This document shows, piece after piece, positions 24,537 through 31,875 of a DNA stretch of 37,708 nucleotides. Below the pieces are notes generated by a model. The model did not search any database. It was not told the origin of the DNA and saw nothing but the letters and a program-made list of their open reading frames with translations. The stretch spans positions 1 through 37,708 of the forward strand of contig NZ_JAJERH010000041.1 of the NCBI RefSeq assembly GCF_016919725.2. Reading direction: 5' to 3'. Source of the DNA: Virgibacillus sp. AGTR (GTDB lineage Bacteria; Bacillota; Bacilli; Bacillales; Amphibacillaceae). The translations under genes and the position numbers were made by a program. How positions within the stretch are numbered: the first letter of the stretch is position 1; each line of letters opens with the position of its first letter.

Positions 24537-24575
24537 AAAACCGAGGCAATTCAGAGTGATCAGCCTCGGTTTTTA
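24537..24575. terminator. Bidirectional terminator
   Basis: AAAACCGAGGC pairs with GCCTCGGTTTT, and the flanking A and T runs suit both converging genes. Confidence 0.85.
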
Positions 24576-24579
24576 CGTA

Positions 24580-25641
24580 TTAATGGCGCTTATTTAACCA
24601 AAGAACCCCTGATTTAGCTAATCGTGGTAAAAGCCCAGTCATTGGCTTTTGCATCATGTTTCCGAACCCATCCGATTTGCCGAGTGAGCCAAGTGTACCT
24701 TTTAATTTAATTTCCTTTGGTTTTTTTGGCTCTTTATCACTGAGAACTGCTAAAAGCACCTCTGCGATTTTCTCCCCTTGCTGACCAGCTAGCTGTGCAC
24801 TAGGTGAATATTCAGAGGAAGCGCAATCCCCTACTACATAAATATTTGTTCTTTCTGGTATTTGGAAGAAATCATTCACAACGATTTTCTCTTGCTCATC
24901 TTTAGCAAAGGGAAGTTCTCGAACTAAATAATGTGGTCTTACACCTGCAGTCCAGATGGTAACATCGTTTACAAAACAAACACCGTTATTGCAGACGCCA
25001 TCTTTTTCTACATATTCTACATTGGAGTGGTGGAGTACATCTACATCGTTTCTAATGAACCATTCTGATACGTACTGCTGTATTTTTGCATCAAAAGCCT
25101 TTAAAACACTTGCACCACGATCTAATAAGCGAATATTTAAGTCAGGGCGGCTTTCTCTTATTTCTGAAGCCACTTCGATACCACTTAGTCCAGCACCAAC
25201 GACTGAGACTTTCCCGTAAGCTTTCAAATTACAAACGGCAAGCCCTGTATTTCTTGCATTTTCAAAGGTTTGAACACTATGTGTGAACTCTTTAGCTCCT
25301 TGAATGCCGTGATAATTATCCTCACAACCTAAACCAATTACGAGATAGTCATAGGGAATGATTTCACTGGAATTAGAAAATAAAATTTCTTCCTTAACCG
25401 TATTAATTTCTTTAATCTCCCCGTAAAAATAACGTACACGTTGATCGTCAGGAAAGTGTAATCGAACATCTTTTTCTGCAGAAGTACCTGCTGCTATTGT
25501 ATAGAACTCTGTTTTAATAGAATGGTAAGGATTTCGATCCACTAAGGTAATTTCTACTTCTTCTGGCAGCTGATAATCAAGCAGACCTAACAAGGCCTTC
25601 AGTCCACCGTACCCCCCGCCTAATATGACCAATCTTTTCAT
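24580..25641 (-). CDS. YutJ-like FAD-dependent NADH dehydrogenase-type protein
   Basis: A 353-residue flavoprotein of the two-dinucleotide-binding superfamily. The FAD loop is ILGGGYGGLKAL near the N-terminus, the NAD(P)H loop is VVGAGLSGIEVASE near residue 150, and the FAD pyrophosphate motif is IYVVGDCASSEYSPSAQLA. IGLGCEDNYHGIQGAKEFTH and GSLGKSDGFG resemble Bacillus YutJ. Compared with type II Ndh of about 400 residues it lacks a clear C-terminal membrane-anchor helix. ATG 25641 (MKRLVILGG) is preferred; ATG 25656 adds five residues with no clear ribosome binding site. It may oxidise NADH into the quinone pool; the activity is untested for this group. Confidence 0.8.
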   Translation of the reverse strand: MKRLVILGGGYGGLKALLGLLDYQLPEEVEITLVDRNPYHSIKTEFYTIAAGTSAEKDVRLHFPDDQRVRYFYGEIKEINTVKEEILFSNSSEIIPYDYLVIGLGCEDNYHGIQGAKEFTHSVQTFENARNTGLAVCNLKAYGKVSVVGAGLSGIEVASEIRESRPDLNIRLLDRGASVLKAFDAKIQQYVSEWFIRNDVDVLHHSNVEYVEKDGVCNNGVCFVNDVTIWTAGVRPHYLVRELPFAKDEQEKIVVNDFFQIPERTNIYVVGDCASSEYSPSAQLAGQQGEKIAEVLLAVLSDKEPKKPKEIKLKGTLGSLGKSDGFGNMMQKPMTGLLPRLAKSGVLWLNKRH

Positions 25642-25816
25642 GCCACAAAACCCCATCTCTGAAAGTAATATCTGTATACTTATATTCTAGCGAAGATATA
25701 AAGCGATGTCACCATTTGATTGATTTCGACAAGCAATGGATCCGTTATCAACTACACTGTGTTGACTGAGGATGTAAAATTTATGCTTATACCATATATT
25801 TCAACATATGCTTGTA

Positions 25817-25825
25817 TGCTATACT
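25817..25825 (+). promoter_or_regulatory. Extended -10 promoter of the thioesterase gene
   Basis: TGCTATACT is an extended -10 element, 22 bp before the start codon. No good -35 box is seen. Confidence 0.45.
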
Positions 25826-25847
25826 AGTCAAAAAAGGAGGGGACAAC

Positions 25848-26330
25848 ATGTCTATAGATGCAATACAAGATATTTACCCAGAGGACTATGCTTGGTGCTA
25901 CGGCTGTGGAAGGCTGAATAAAGAAGGACTTCATTTTAAAACCATTTGGCAAGGTGATAAAACGATTACGGTGTATACACCTAGGCCAGAACATACAGCT
26001 ATTCCTGGATTTGTATATGGAGGATTAATTGGATCTTTAATTGATTGCCACGGAACAGGCTCAGCGTCAATGGCTTTACATCGTAAAAATGGCCATGAAA
26101 TTGGAGATGGGACAGAGCCACCCCGTTTTGTTACCGCATCTTTACATGTAGACTTTATGAAACCGACACCTCATGGTATACCTCTGAAGGCTATTGGAAC
26201 TGTTGAAGAAATACATCCAAAGAAATTCAAAATACGCACGGAAGTGTTTGCTCATAACGACTGCTGTGCAAAGGGAGAAGTGATAGCTGCGGTAATGCCA
26301 GCAGCGTTTAAACAAAAATCAGAAGTTTAA
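25848..26330 (+). CDS. Hotdog-fold thioesterase (PaaI/YiiD-like)
   Basis: A 160-residue cytosolic protein. The stretch FVYGGLIGSLIDCHGTGSAS is the hotdog central helix with the usual acidic residue (Asp), and RFVTASLHVDFMKPTPHGIP is the second conserved strand pair, as in acyl-CoA thioesterases. An N-terminal segment CYGCGRLNKEGLHF holds two cysteines (CxxC), common in this branch. ATG 25848 follows AAGGAGGGG; an earlier in-frame ATG at 25812 lacks such a site. It is a single gene directly followed by repeat copy 8. The substrate acyl-CoA is unknown. Confidence 0.85.
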   Translation: MSIDAIQDIYPEDYAWCYGCGRLNKEGLHFKTIWQGDKTITVYTPRPEHTAIPGFVYGGLIGSLIDCHGTGSASMALHRKNGHEIGDGTEPPRFVTASLHVDFMKPTPHGIPLKAIGTVEEIHPKKFKIRTEVFAHNDCCAKGEVIAAVMPAAFKQKSEV

Positions 26331-26378
26331 CCTGTACATAACCAGTAAGATACCCACTGATTGAAGTTTCACTTTGTA
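26331..26378 (+). repeat. Dispersed intergenic repeat, copy 8 (right end)
   Basis: ACATAACCAGTAAGA joined to CCCACTGATTGAAGTTTCAC. Only remnants of both ends remain. It begins at the base after the thioesterase stop codon. Confidence 0.65.
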
Positions 26379-26428
26379 GATTAATGTGTTGTAATATGTA
26401 TAAGGATTGAGTCAAAAAGGGTGTGCGT

Positions 26429-26902
26429 ATGGGATATCCATTTTATAATGAAGCCATTTGGAAAAGAAAAGCTCGAAATGCATATTTCAGTTCACTAGCC
26501 GTTATGGTTATTTTATGGTTACAAATTAGTGAGAATGATTTTTATCATCCTGCATTCGTTGTAATAAGTAGTATATTTGCTTTTTTTTCGCTTGTTCAAG
26601 GGATCCATTACCAAACCATGTGGAAAAAGGATTACATTCGTATGGAGGATAATGAGATTTTAATTTATCGCGGATTATGTTTACCAAGGAAACGGATTTC
26701 CTTCGAAGATATAAAGAGATTCAAAGAAGTAAGTACTTTGATTGAGCTACACTTAAAGGAAGATAAGCATGCACAGTTTAATATAGATTGGCTTTCTAAT
26801 CATTCGGTCAAAGCTATAAAGGAAACACTTTGTAAAAAAATCCACGAGGAAATGGATGAAGTAAGGAAAAAGGAGCATTATCATGCAAAGACTCACTACT
26901 AG
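26429..26902 (+). CDS. Two-helix membrane protein with PH-like cytoplasmic domain
   Basis: A 157-residue protein of unknown function. Two membrane helices lie at about 17-35 (YFSSLAVMVILWLQ) and 42-62 (AFVVISSIFAFFSLVQGI). Then comes a domain with strands DYIRMEDNEILIYRGLCLPRK, ISFEDIKRFKEV and LIELHLKE and a final charged helix, which resembles the bacterial PH-like (YcxB/DUF-type) domains; this is by pattern only. ATG 26429 follows AAAGGG. It overlaps the LytTR gene by 20 bp, so the two are translationally coupled and the protein may act as membrane partner or anti-activator of that regulator. Confidence 0.65.
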   Translation: MGYPFYNEAIWKRKARNAYFSSLAVMVILWLQISENDFYHPAFVVISSIFAFFSLVQGIHYQTMWKKDYIRMEDNEILIYRGLCLPRKRISFEDIKRFKEVSTLIELHLKEDKHAQFNIDWLSNHSVKAIKETLCKKIHEEMDEVRKKEHYHAKTHY

Positions 26903-27527
26903 ATCATTATTAGATGTAATTGGTGAACTTTTTTCCGATGAGATATCTATTGCCGTAACAACGACATCGGAATATATCTACTATCGCCCAAGTATACGAA
27001 TTGATTTAAAAATTAGACCTGGAGATTCAATTAAGGAAGAAACACTTGCTAGCAAGGCTCTGGTAATGGAGCAGAAAGTGTCTGAATTCATACCCCGAAA
27101 TGTATTTGGGATCCCGTATCATGGTATGGCAGTTCCCTTTTATGATGGAGCTCATTTAGGAGGATGTGTGCTTGCTATTTATCCAGCATTAACGGAGGGG
27201 AAATCAGTTATTACCGTAAAGACTTCAGACGGTTGGAAACCAATTCCTTTTGAGAAAGTCCAATATATCGAAGTGAAGGACAGGAGGACAAATGTTATTT
27301 CTCAAGAATTGAATGGTGTACATCGGCTTACGTTGCAGGATTTTGAATATATGCTACCAAGAGAATCGTTCATTCGTTGTCATCGATCATTTATAGTTAA
27401 TGTGAATCAAATTGAGCATATTTATCCAGATACGCATTCGACATTTATGCTAGCTATGAGAAATGGAGACCAAATACCTGTTAGCCAATCCTATTCCAGT
27501 TATTTTCGGAAGCTATTAGGATTTTGA
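26883..27527 (+). CDS. LytTR-family transcriptional regulator with N-terminal sensory domain
   Basis: A 214-residue DNA-binding protein. Residues about 115-212 are a LytTR domain: ITVKTSDGWKPIPFEKVQYI, then LQDFEYMLPRESFIRCHRSF and VNVNQIEHIYP are the standard blocks. Residues 1-110 form a small alpha/beta domain with a PAS- or cache-like feel (FGIPYHGMAVPFYDGAHLGG), not a phospho-acceptor receiver, so it is not a classical response regulator. ATG 26883 follows AAAAGGAG. Its coupling to a membrane protein matches known LytTR regulatory systems in which a membrane protein inhibits the regulator. Targets could include its own operon and the Cid/Lrg genes (inference). Confidence 0.8.
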   Translation: MQRLTTRSLLDVIGELFSDEISIAVTTTSEYIYYRPSIRIDLKIRPGDSIKEETLASKALVMEQKVSEFIPRNVFGIPYHGMAVPFYDGAHLGGCVLAIYPALTEGKSVITVKTSDGWKPIPFEKVQYIEVKDRRTNVISQELNGVHRLTLQDFEYMLPRESFIRCHRSFIVNVNQIEHIYPDTHSTFMLAMRNGDQIPVSQSYSSYFRKLLGF

Positions 27528-27603
27528 ATACAAATACTGTTTTAAAAGTATCTGGTACTGGTCTAAGCAATATACTTCTATTCCAGACATATTTCCACAA
27601 AAA

Positions 27604-27617
27604 AGAAAGCGCTTCAT
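27604..27617 (+). promoter_or_regulatory. cre site (CcpA) upstream of the CoA-transferase gene
   Basis: AGAAAGCGCTTCAT contains the core GAAAGCGCTT of the CcpA cre consensus. It lies 44 bp before the start codon, which would allow glucose repression. Binding is inferred. Confidence 0.65.
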
Positions 27618-27660
27618 ATAGAATAGTCCTTAAACTCTAATAAGAAAGAAGGGGTTTGGG

Positions 27661-29175
27661 ATGAGATGTGAACATGATAGAATAGAGGATGTTCGACTGC
27701 ATGATCGCGTTGTAACTGCAGAAGAAGCAGCATCGTGGATAAAGGATGGAATGACACTTGGATTAAGCGGCTTTACCCGGGCAGGGGATGTAAAAGCTGT
27801 ACCAACAGCGTTAGTAAAGCGAGTCGAAAATGGGGAGCGCCTAAAGGTGAATGTTTTTACAGGTGCTTCTTTGGGGTCAGACGTTGATAAGATGTTTGCG
27901 GAAGCAGGCTTGGTTAATAAACGCTTACCTTTTCAAGCAGATCCATTCATGCGGAGGAAAATAAATCAAGGAGAGCATCTATTCGTTGACCATCATCTTT
28001 CGCATACCGCTGAATTACTACGGGGAAATGTAATAGAAAAAGTTGATTATGCTATTTTGGAAGCGATTTCCATCACGGCTGAAGGGTTAATTATACCAAC
28101 TACTTCAATTGGTAACTCCCTTTCATTTGCAGAGAGCGCAAAGGCAGTTATTATTGAGATCAATTTAGCTCAATCTCTATTGTTAAAAGGGCTGCATGAC
28201 CTATACAGCCCGGATAAGCAAGGAAAGCGCAAACCTATTCCTTTAACTGAGGTACATGATCGAATTGGTACAATCGGTATTCCGATTGATGTGGAGAAAG
28301 TTAAAGGAATCGTTTTTACAAACCAAACGGATTCTCCCTCTACGATTGTACAGCCAGATAAAGAAACAAAGGTTATGGCCGATCATTTGCTGCACTTTTT
28401 TCGTGAGGAGGTTGCGGCAGGGAGATTAACTAAAAACCTTGCTCCACTTCAATCTGGTATTGGCTCAGTTGCAAATGCTGTTTTACATGGAATGGTTAAT
28501 TCAGAATTTGAAAATCTAGAGATTTACTCGGAAGTATTACAGGACGCTGTATTTGATTTAATGGATGCAAATAAGGTGCGGATGGCATCTTGCTGTTCGA
28601 TTACGCTTTCTGAGGCTAGAATGCAAGAGGTCTTTAACAACTTCGAGCGATATCGAAATAAATTAATTATGCGTCCACAGGAAATATCCAATCATCCAGA
28701 AATTATTCGTAGACTTGGACTTTTATCCATTAACACAGCGTTAGAATTTGATATCTATGGGAATGTCAATTCAACTCATGTGGCGGGCACGAAGATGATG
28801 AATGGGATAGGGGGATCTGGTGATTTTGCCCGAAATGCTAGGGTCGCCATCTTTGTTACAAAATCTATTGCTAAGAATGGTACTATTTCAAGTGTTGTAC
28901 CCTTTGCTTCGCATATCGATCATACAGAGCATGATGTAGATATATTAGTTACGGAGCAAGGCTATGCAGATTTACGAGGGCTTGCTCCAAGGGAAAGAGC
29001 TCCACTGATTATTGAAAATTGTGCACATCCTATGTATCGTAAGCAATTATGGAATTACTATAAGGAAGCAATTAAAGGTGGTGGGCAGACACCTCATAAT
29101 TTGGAAAAGGCAATGAGCTGGCATGTTAGTTACACGAAACAGGGGACAATGCAGGAACTAATTGGGCAGGATTAG
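27661..29175 (+). CDS. Acetyl-CoA hydrolase / succinyl-CoA:acetate CoA-transferase family
   Basis: A 504-residue class I CoA-transferase of the Cat1/AarC/Ach1 group, moving CoA between succinyl-CoA or acetyl-CoA and an acid, or hydrolysing acetyl-CoA. Visible features are the N-terminal GMTLGLSGFTRAGDVKAVP, the active-site region LEIYSEVLQDAVFDLMD with its conserved Glu, FDIYGNVNSTHVAGTKMMNG and the glycine loop GGSGDFARNA. ATG 27661 follows AGAAGGGG. A cre site upstream suggests repression by glucose. A terminator follows. Location is cytosol. It could serve acetate use or overflow metabolism. Confidence 0.88.
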   Translation: MRCEHDRIEDVRLHDRVVTAEEAASWIKDGMTLGLSGFTRAGDVKAVPTALVKRVENGERLKVNVFTGASLGSDVDKMFAEAGLVNKRLPFQADPFMRRKINQGEHLFVDHHLSHTAELLRGNVIEKVDYAILEAISITAEGLIIPTTSIGNSLSFAESAKAVIIEINLAQSLLLKGLHDLYSPDKQGKRKPIPLTEVHDRIGTIGIPIDVEKVKGIVFTNQTDSPSTIVQPDKETKVMADHLLHFFREEVAAGRLTKNLAPLQSGIGSVANAVLHGMVNSEFENLEIYSEVLQDAVFDLMDANKVRMASCCSITLSEARMQEVFNNFERYRNKLIMRPQEISNHPEIIRRLGLLSINTALEFDIYGNVNSTHVAGTKMMNGIGGSGDFARNARVAIFVTKSIAKNGTISSVVPFASHIDHTEHDVDILVTEQGYADLRGLAPRERAPLIIENCAHPMYRKQLWNYYKEAIKGGGQTPHNLEKAMSWHVSYTKQGTMQELIGQD

Positions 29176-29218
29176 TTTCTAGATGGTTCGATTAGATAAA
29201 GGGGATCTATATAATGAG

Positions 29219-29255
29219 GAAGCTACATTTCTGTAAAAAGAGATGTAGCTTTTTC
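29219..29255 (+). terminator. Terminator of the CoA-transferase gene
   Basis: GAAGCTACAT pairs with ATGTAGCTTT around a 14-base loop, followed by a T run. Confidence 0.85.
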
Positions 29256-29604
29256 ATAGTCTAGGAAATGATTAAATTAGTCCATATGGTTAAATAGGGT
29301 ATGAGCCGCGTTTAGCGCAAGCACACCGTGATTCCTTTATCACCGTTGACTCGCTTCATTCGCTATGTTTCTAATCGGACGCTTGCGCTTTTGTTAGGAA
29401 GAAGCTGATTGCTACCTTCTGCGGACGGTGCCTGTGAGACCCCTCGTGGCTTCACTCTTGTGAAGTCACACCCGCACACACTTTTAAGGCAGGAGTCGTC
29501 GACTTTCGTTTCCAACTATGGAAGGGTTATGAAACATGCAGGGTAGGTTCACCTTACATGCAACCGACGGCAAAAATCCCATAATTTCAGGTTTGTTTTT
29601 TTAA

Positions 29605-29702
29605 AAGTTAAGAAAGTATAAAATCAGTGCAATGACTGCGTTAAGCCAAGTAGTTATTTTGAAATGTTTGATGTATATTGGCAATGCTCCGACTAATTAC
29701 TT
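29605..29702 (+). repeat. 98-bp direct repeat, first copy
   Basis: This is identical to 37611-37708 except for one base (29647 C, 37653 G). It begins AAGTTAAGAAAGTATAAAAT and ends CGACTAATTACTT. Homology probably continues beyond the window on the right. Confidence 0.9.
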
Positions 29703-29804
29703 CGCTTTCCGCGGGCACGGCTTCAACTAACTTTGCAAAGAAGAACACGTTGCAAAGTGGATTTTCGGCTCGCGCTAATCCCGCAGGAGTCTACGTAATT
29801 AGTC
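29691..29804. repeat. Inverted repeat GACTAATTAC / GTAATTAGTC
   Basis: The perfect 10-bp arms at 29691-29700 and 29795-29804 enclose a GC-rich centre with a second inner pairing, GCGGG (29711-29715)/CCCGC (29780-29784). The left arm is the end of the 98-bp repeat, so the repeat unit probably extends to about 29804. Confidence 0.7.
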
Positions 29805-30260
29805 TCCGCTATGAGAAGATGCAACAATTCTTGTCATAAGAAATAGGTTGACTTTTTTTACAATGGGTAAAGTGAAAATCGCTATCCGTGAGTATAAAAG
29901 CAGCTGTGTTACTTCATGCTAGCGTTGTAGAGCCTGATAATAGCGAAGGCCGGCCACTTCAACTCCTGTGGGAAATGTTTGACCTGAAGATCCACTTTTT
30001 TGAGCGGGTTTTGCTAAAAAAGTTAGCTGAAGGACAAACCCCACGGAAAGGGAAGTGGGCAGCCGGAGTGGTGGTCAAGCAGTAGCTATTATTCCATAAT
30101 AGCTACTAGAGGAAGCGTAAACCTGAGCATTTAGTGATAAGGACTGAGCGAATTTTGCTAGTTGGCTATTGTACGTCATTCATCTATCTATTTTTCATGA
30201 AGGATGTAACAAAGCTGTTTTACAATGTTTACAATATGGTTAGGAGGAGGTGCTGAGTTG

Positions 30261-30782
30261 ATGAGTAATGAATGGAAAGCAACATTTGGGTCGTGGGTAC
30301 AAGCGATTGGAACAACCTTATCAGCAATAGGCTCAACCCCCTCTATAAATATACCAGCTCCCTTGGCGAAGGAACTGAATTTAGTTGGAAATGTAATGCA
30401 AGCAACTGGAAATTCTTTAGTGGCAGATAGTATTGATCACTTTACACTTAATAAACTAGGCAATGAGATTCAAGCAATTGGTAACTCAACAGTTATTACT
30501 GGAATTGTTATTGATTTTAATGAAAAAATAAAGAATGATTTAAATATCAAAGGTAATTTACTTCAAGCTTTAGGTGGTGGAGTAGCACTAGCGGACGCTC
30601 TAGGACATGAGCCAAATGAAAATGAACTTAGTAATATTTATGGTAATTTACTTCAAGCTATCGGTAATTCGCTACAAGCTCTATCGGGAAGAACTGGCGA
30701 TGACGCGCAAGAAGTAAATGCTATTGGAAGTTGGATTCAAGCAATCGGGTCGGTGATTTCGGCATTAGGGCAGACCAAATAG
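30261..30782 (+). CDS. Repetitive QA(I/L)G protein (DUF6944-like)
   Basis: A 173-residue protein built from about six degenerate units with the core G-(N/S)-x-(I/L/V)-Q-A-(I/L/T)-G. The core glutamines are at residues 14, 47, 71, 102, 132 and 160, spaced 24-33 apart. Examples are GSWVQAIGTTLSAIG, GNLLQALGGG, GNLLQAIGNSLQAL and GSWIQAIGSVISALG. There is no signal peptide or long membrane helix. The 18-bp stretch encoding GNLLQA occurs identically at 30552 and 30642, a sign of recent internal duplication. ATG 30261 follows GGAGGAGGTG. It resembles repetitive Bacillaceae proteins annotated as DUF6944; function unknown. Amphipathic helices that pack or touch membranes are my guess. Confidence 0.75.
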   Translation: MSNEWKATFGSWVQAIGTTLSAIGSTPSINIPAPLAKELNLVGNVMQATGNSLVADSIDHFTLNKLGNEIQAIGNSTVITGIVIDFNEKIKNDLNIKGNLLQALGGGVALADALGHEPNENELSNIYGNLLQAIGNSLQALSGRTGDDAQEVNAIGSWIQAIGSVISALGQTK

Positions 30783-31026
30783 CGAAAACAAGATTGACAT
30801 CTTCCCAACATAAACAAGGGGTATAATAGAATAGGAAATTTTGAGTATCAGTGCTACGCCGAGACAAAGCAGAGAATTCACAGATCAGGTTTAGTCATTT
30901 GGAAATTGATATTCCATCAAGTGAATCTATCGGTAGAAATAATTTGTTAACTCCTAAAGGTTTATTAGTGCATCATTCATGGATGATGTGCTTGTTGAGA
31001 TAATCGCAGCGCCATAAGCGACATAT

Positions 31027-31208
31027 CTCCCGCATTTAACTGGCAGTAAGCCCCTCACATCAAGCAATAAAGCGAAACTAATATGGGTAAATGGAGGATC
31101 AACTGCCAGTAAATGTCCGATTGGTTCTAGGCCTTTAGGTCATATCATTGTGGTACTACCAATCCGTGGGGAAAACAAAACCCCCGCGGATTGAAGTTTT
31201 ACTTTATA
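31027..31208 (+). repeat. Dispersed intergenic repeat, copy 9 (full length, reference)
   Basis: This is the most complete copy, about 182 bp. From left: CCCGCATTTAACTGGCAGTA, CAAGCAATAAAG, CTAATATGGG, AACTGCCAGTAAATGTCCGA, TTGGTTCTAGG, TTGTGGTACTACCAATCCG, a GGGG-AAAACAAAA-CCCC hairpin and GATTGAAGTTTTACTTTATA. ACTGGCAGT (31039-31047) is complementary to ACTGCCAGT (31102-31110). AATCCGTGGGG (31161-31171) pairs with CCCCGCGGATT (31182-31192). It fills the gap before the HAD gene; the rest of the gap (30783-31026) shows nothing I can name. Confidence 0.85.
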
Positions 31209-31261
31209 TAAATCTTGGCCTCTTCGTACATACTAAGGATTATGAAGGATAGGGGGATTAG

Positions 31262-31804
31262 ATGAAACAGCCTGCAATGTTTTTAGATCGTGATGGAGTT
31301 ATCAATGAAGTATTAACAGAACGTGTGAAATTTGTAAATCAGCCAGAGGATTTTTACCTGCTTGATGGTGTAGGAGAGGCTATCAACCTATTCAATCATT
31401 TAGGGTATAAAGTTTTTGTAGTTACGAATCAAGGTGGACTTGGACTTGGTTATATGAACGAAGCAGCATTACATCAAGTACACCAAAGAATGAAGGAAGA
31501 AATAGCCGAATTTCATGGAGTCATTGATGATATTGCCTATTGTCCTCATAAACCGCATGCTAACTGTGCATGCCGTAAACCTCAACCGCAAATGATTTAC
31601 GATTTAGCCAGGAAGCATGCAATTGATCTTCGTCATAGTTATATGGTGGGAGATAGAGAAATGGATATAGAGGCTGGAAAAAAGGCAGGAGTAAATACAA
31701 TACTCGTTGGAGATCGTCGACATGCACAACAGCCTACTGCTGACCTTGAGTTTAAAGATTTATGGCATGTAGCTCATTATTTTAAATGGAATACGAACAC
31801 TTAA
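31262..31804 (+). CDS. GmhB-like HAD-IIIA phosphatase
   Basis: A 180-residue phosphatase of the histidinol-phosphatase/heptose-bisphosphatase branch of the HAD superfamily. The nucleophile motif is FLDRDGVIN (Asp9, Asp11), motif II is VVTNQGG, and motif IV is MVGDREMDIEAGKKAG. A zinc loop of the GmhB type is present: CPHKPHANCACRKP, with Cys, His, Cys, Cys as likely ligands. The family removes phosphate from heptose or related sugar bisphosphates; in Bacillaceae the substrate is often unknown. ATG 31262 follows ATAGGGGG. It is monocistronic, with a decayed dehydrogenase downstream. Confidence 0.85.
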   Translation: MKQPAMFLDRDGVINEVLTERVKFVNQPEDFYLLDGVGEAINLFNHLGYKVFVVTNQGGLGLGYMNEAALHQVHQRMKEEIAEFHGVIDDIAYCPHKPHANCACRKPQPQMIYDLARKHAIDLRHSYMVGDREMDIEAGKKAGVNTILVGDRRHAQQPTADLEFKDLWHVAHYFKWNTNT

Positions 31805-31875
31805 ACAAGCCTCTTTAGAGAAGGATTCTCTGTGGGAATAGCGAATCTAATGAATCCTTACTGAGGAGGTAGCTT

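Larger units (their letters stand above)
29290..30100. repeat. Gene-free island of degenerate repeats
   Basis: About 0.8 kb without a supported gene. It contains inverted AGCGCAAGC (29318-29326)/GCTTGCGCT (29382-29390), GC-rich tracts of the CTTTCCGCGGGCACGGCTTC kind that are common as dispersed repeats in Bacillaceae, and the 98-bp direct repeat at 29605-29702. A 65-codon frame at 29888-30085 lacks a ribosome binding site and reads through repeat-like DNA. Confidence 0.6.

Noticed and set aside
29888-30085. 65-codon open frame in the repeat island
   Set aside because: It has no ribosome binding site, an odd composition, and lies within repeat-like DNA; frames of this kind are commonly produced by dispersed Bacillaceae repeats.
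759-31208. CRISPR array
   Set aside because: The repeats are scattered over 30 kb, longer than CRISPR repeats, unevenly spaced and not accompanied by cas genes.
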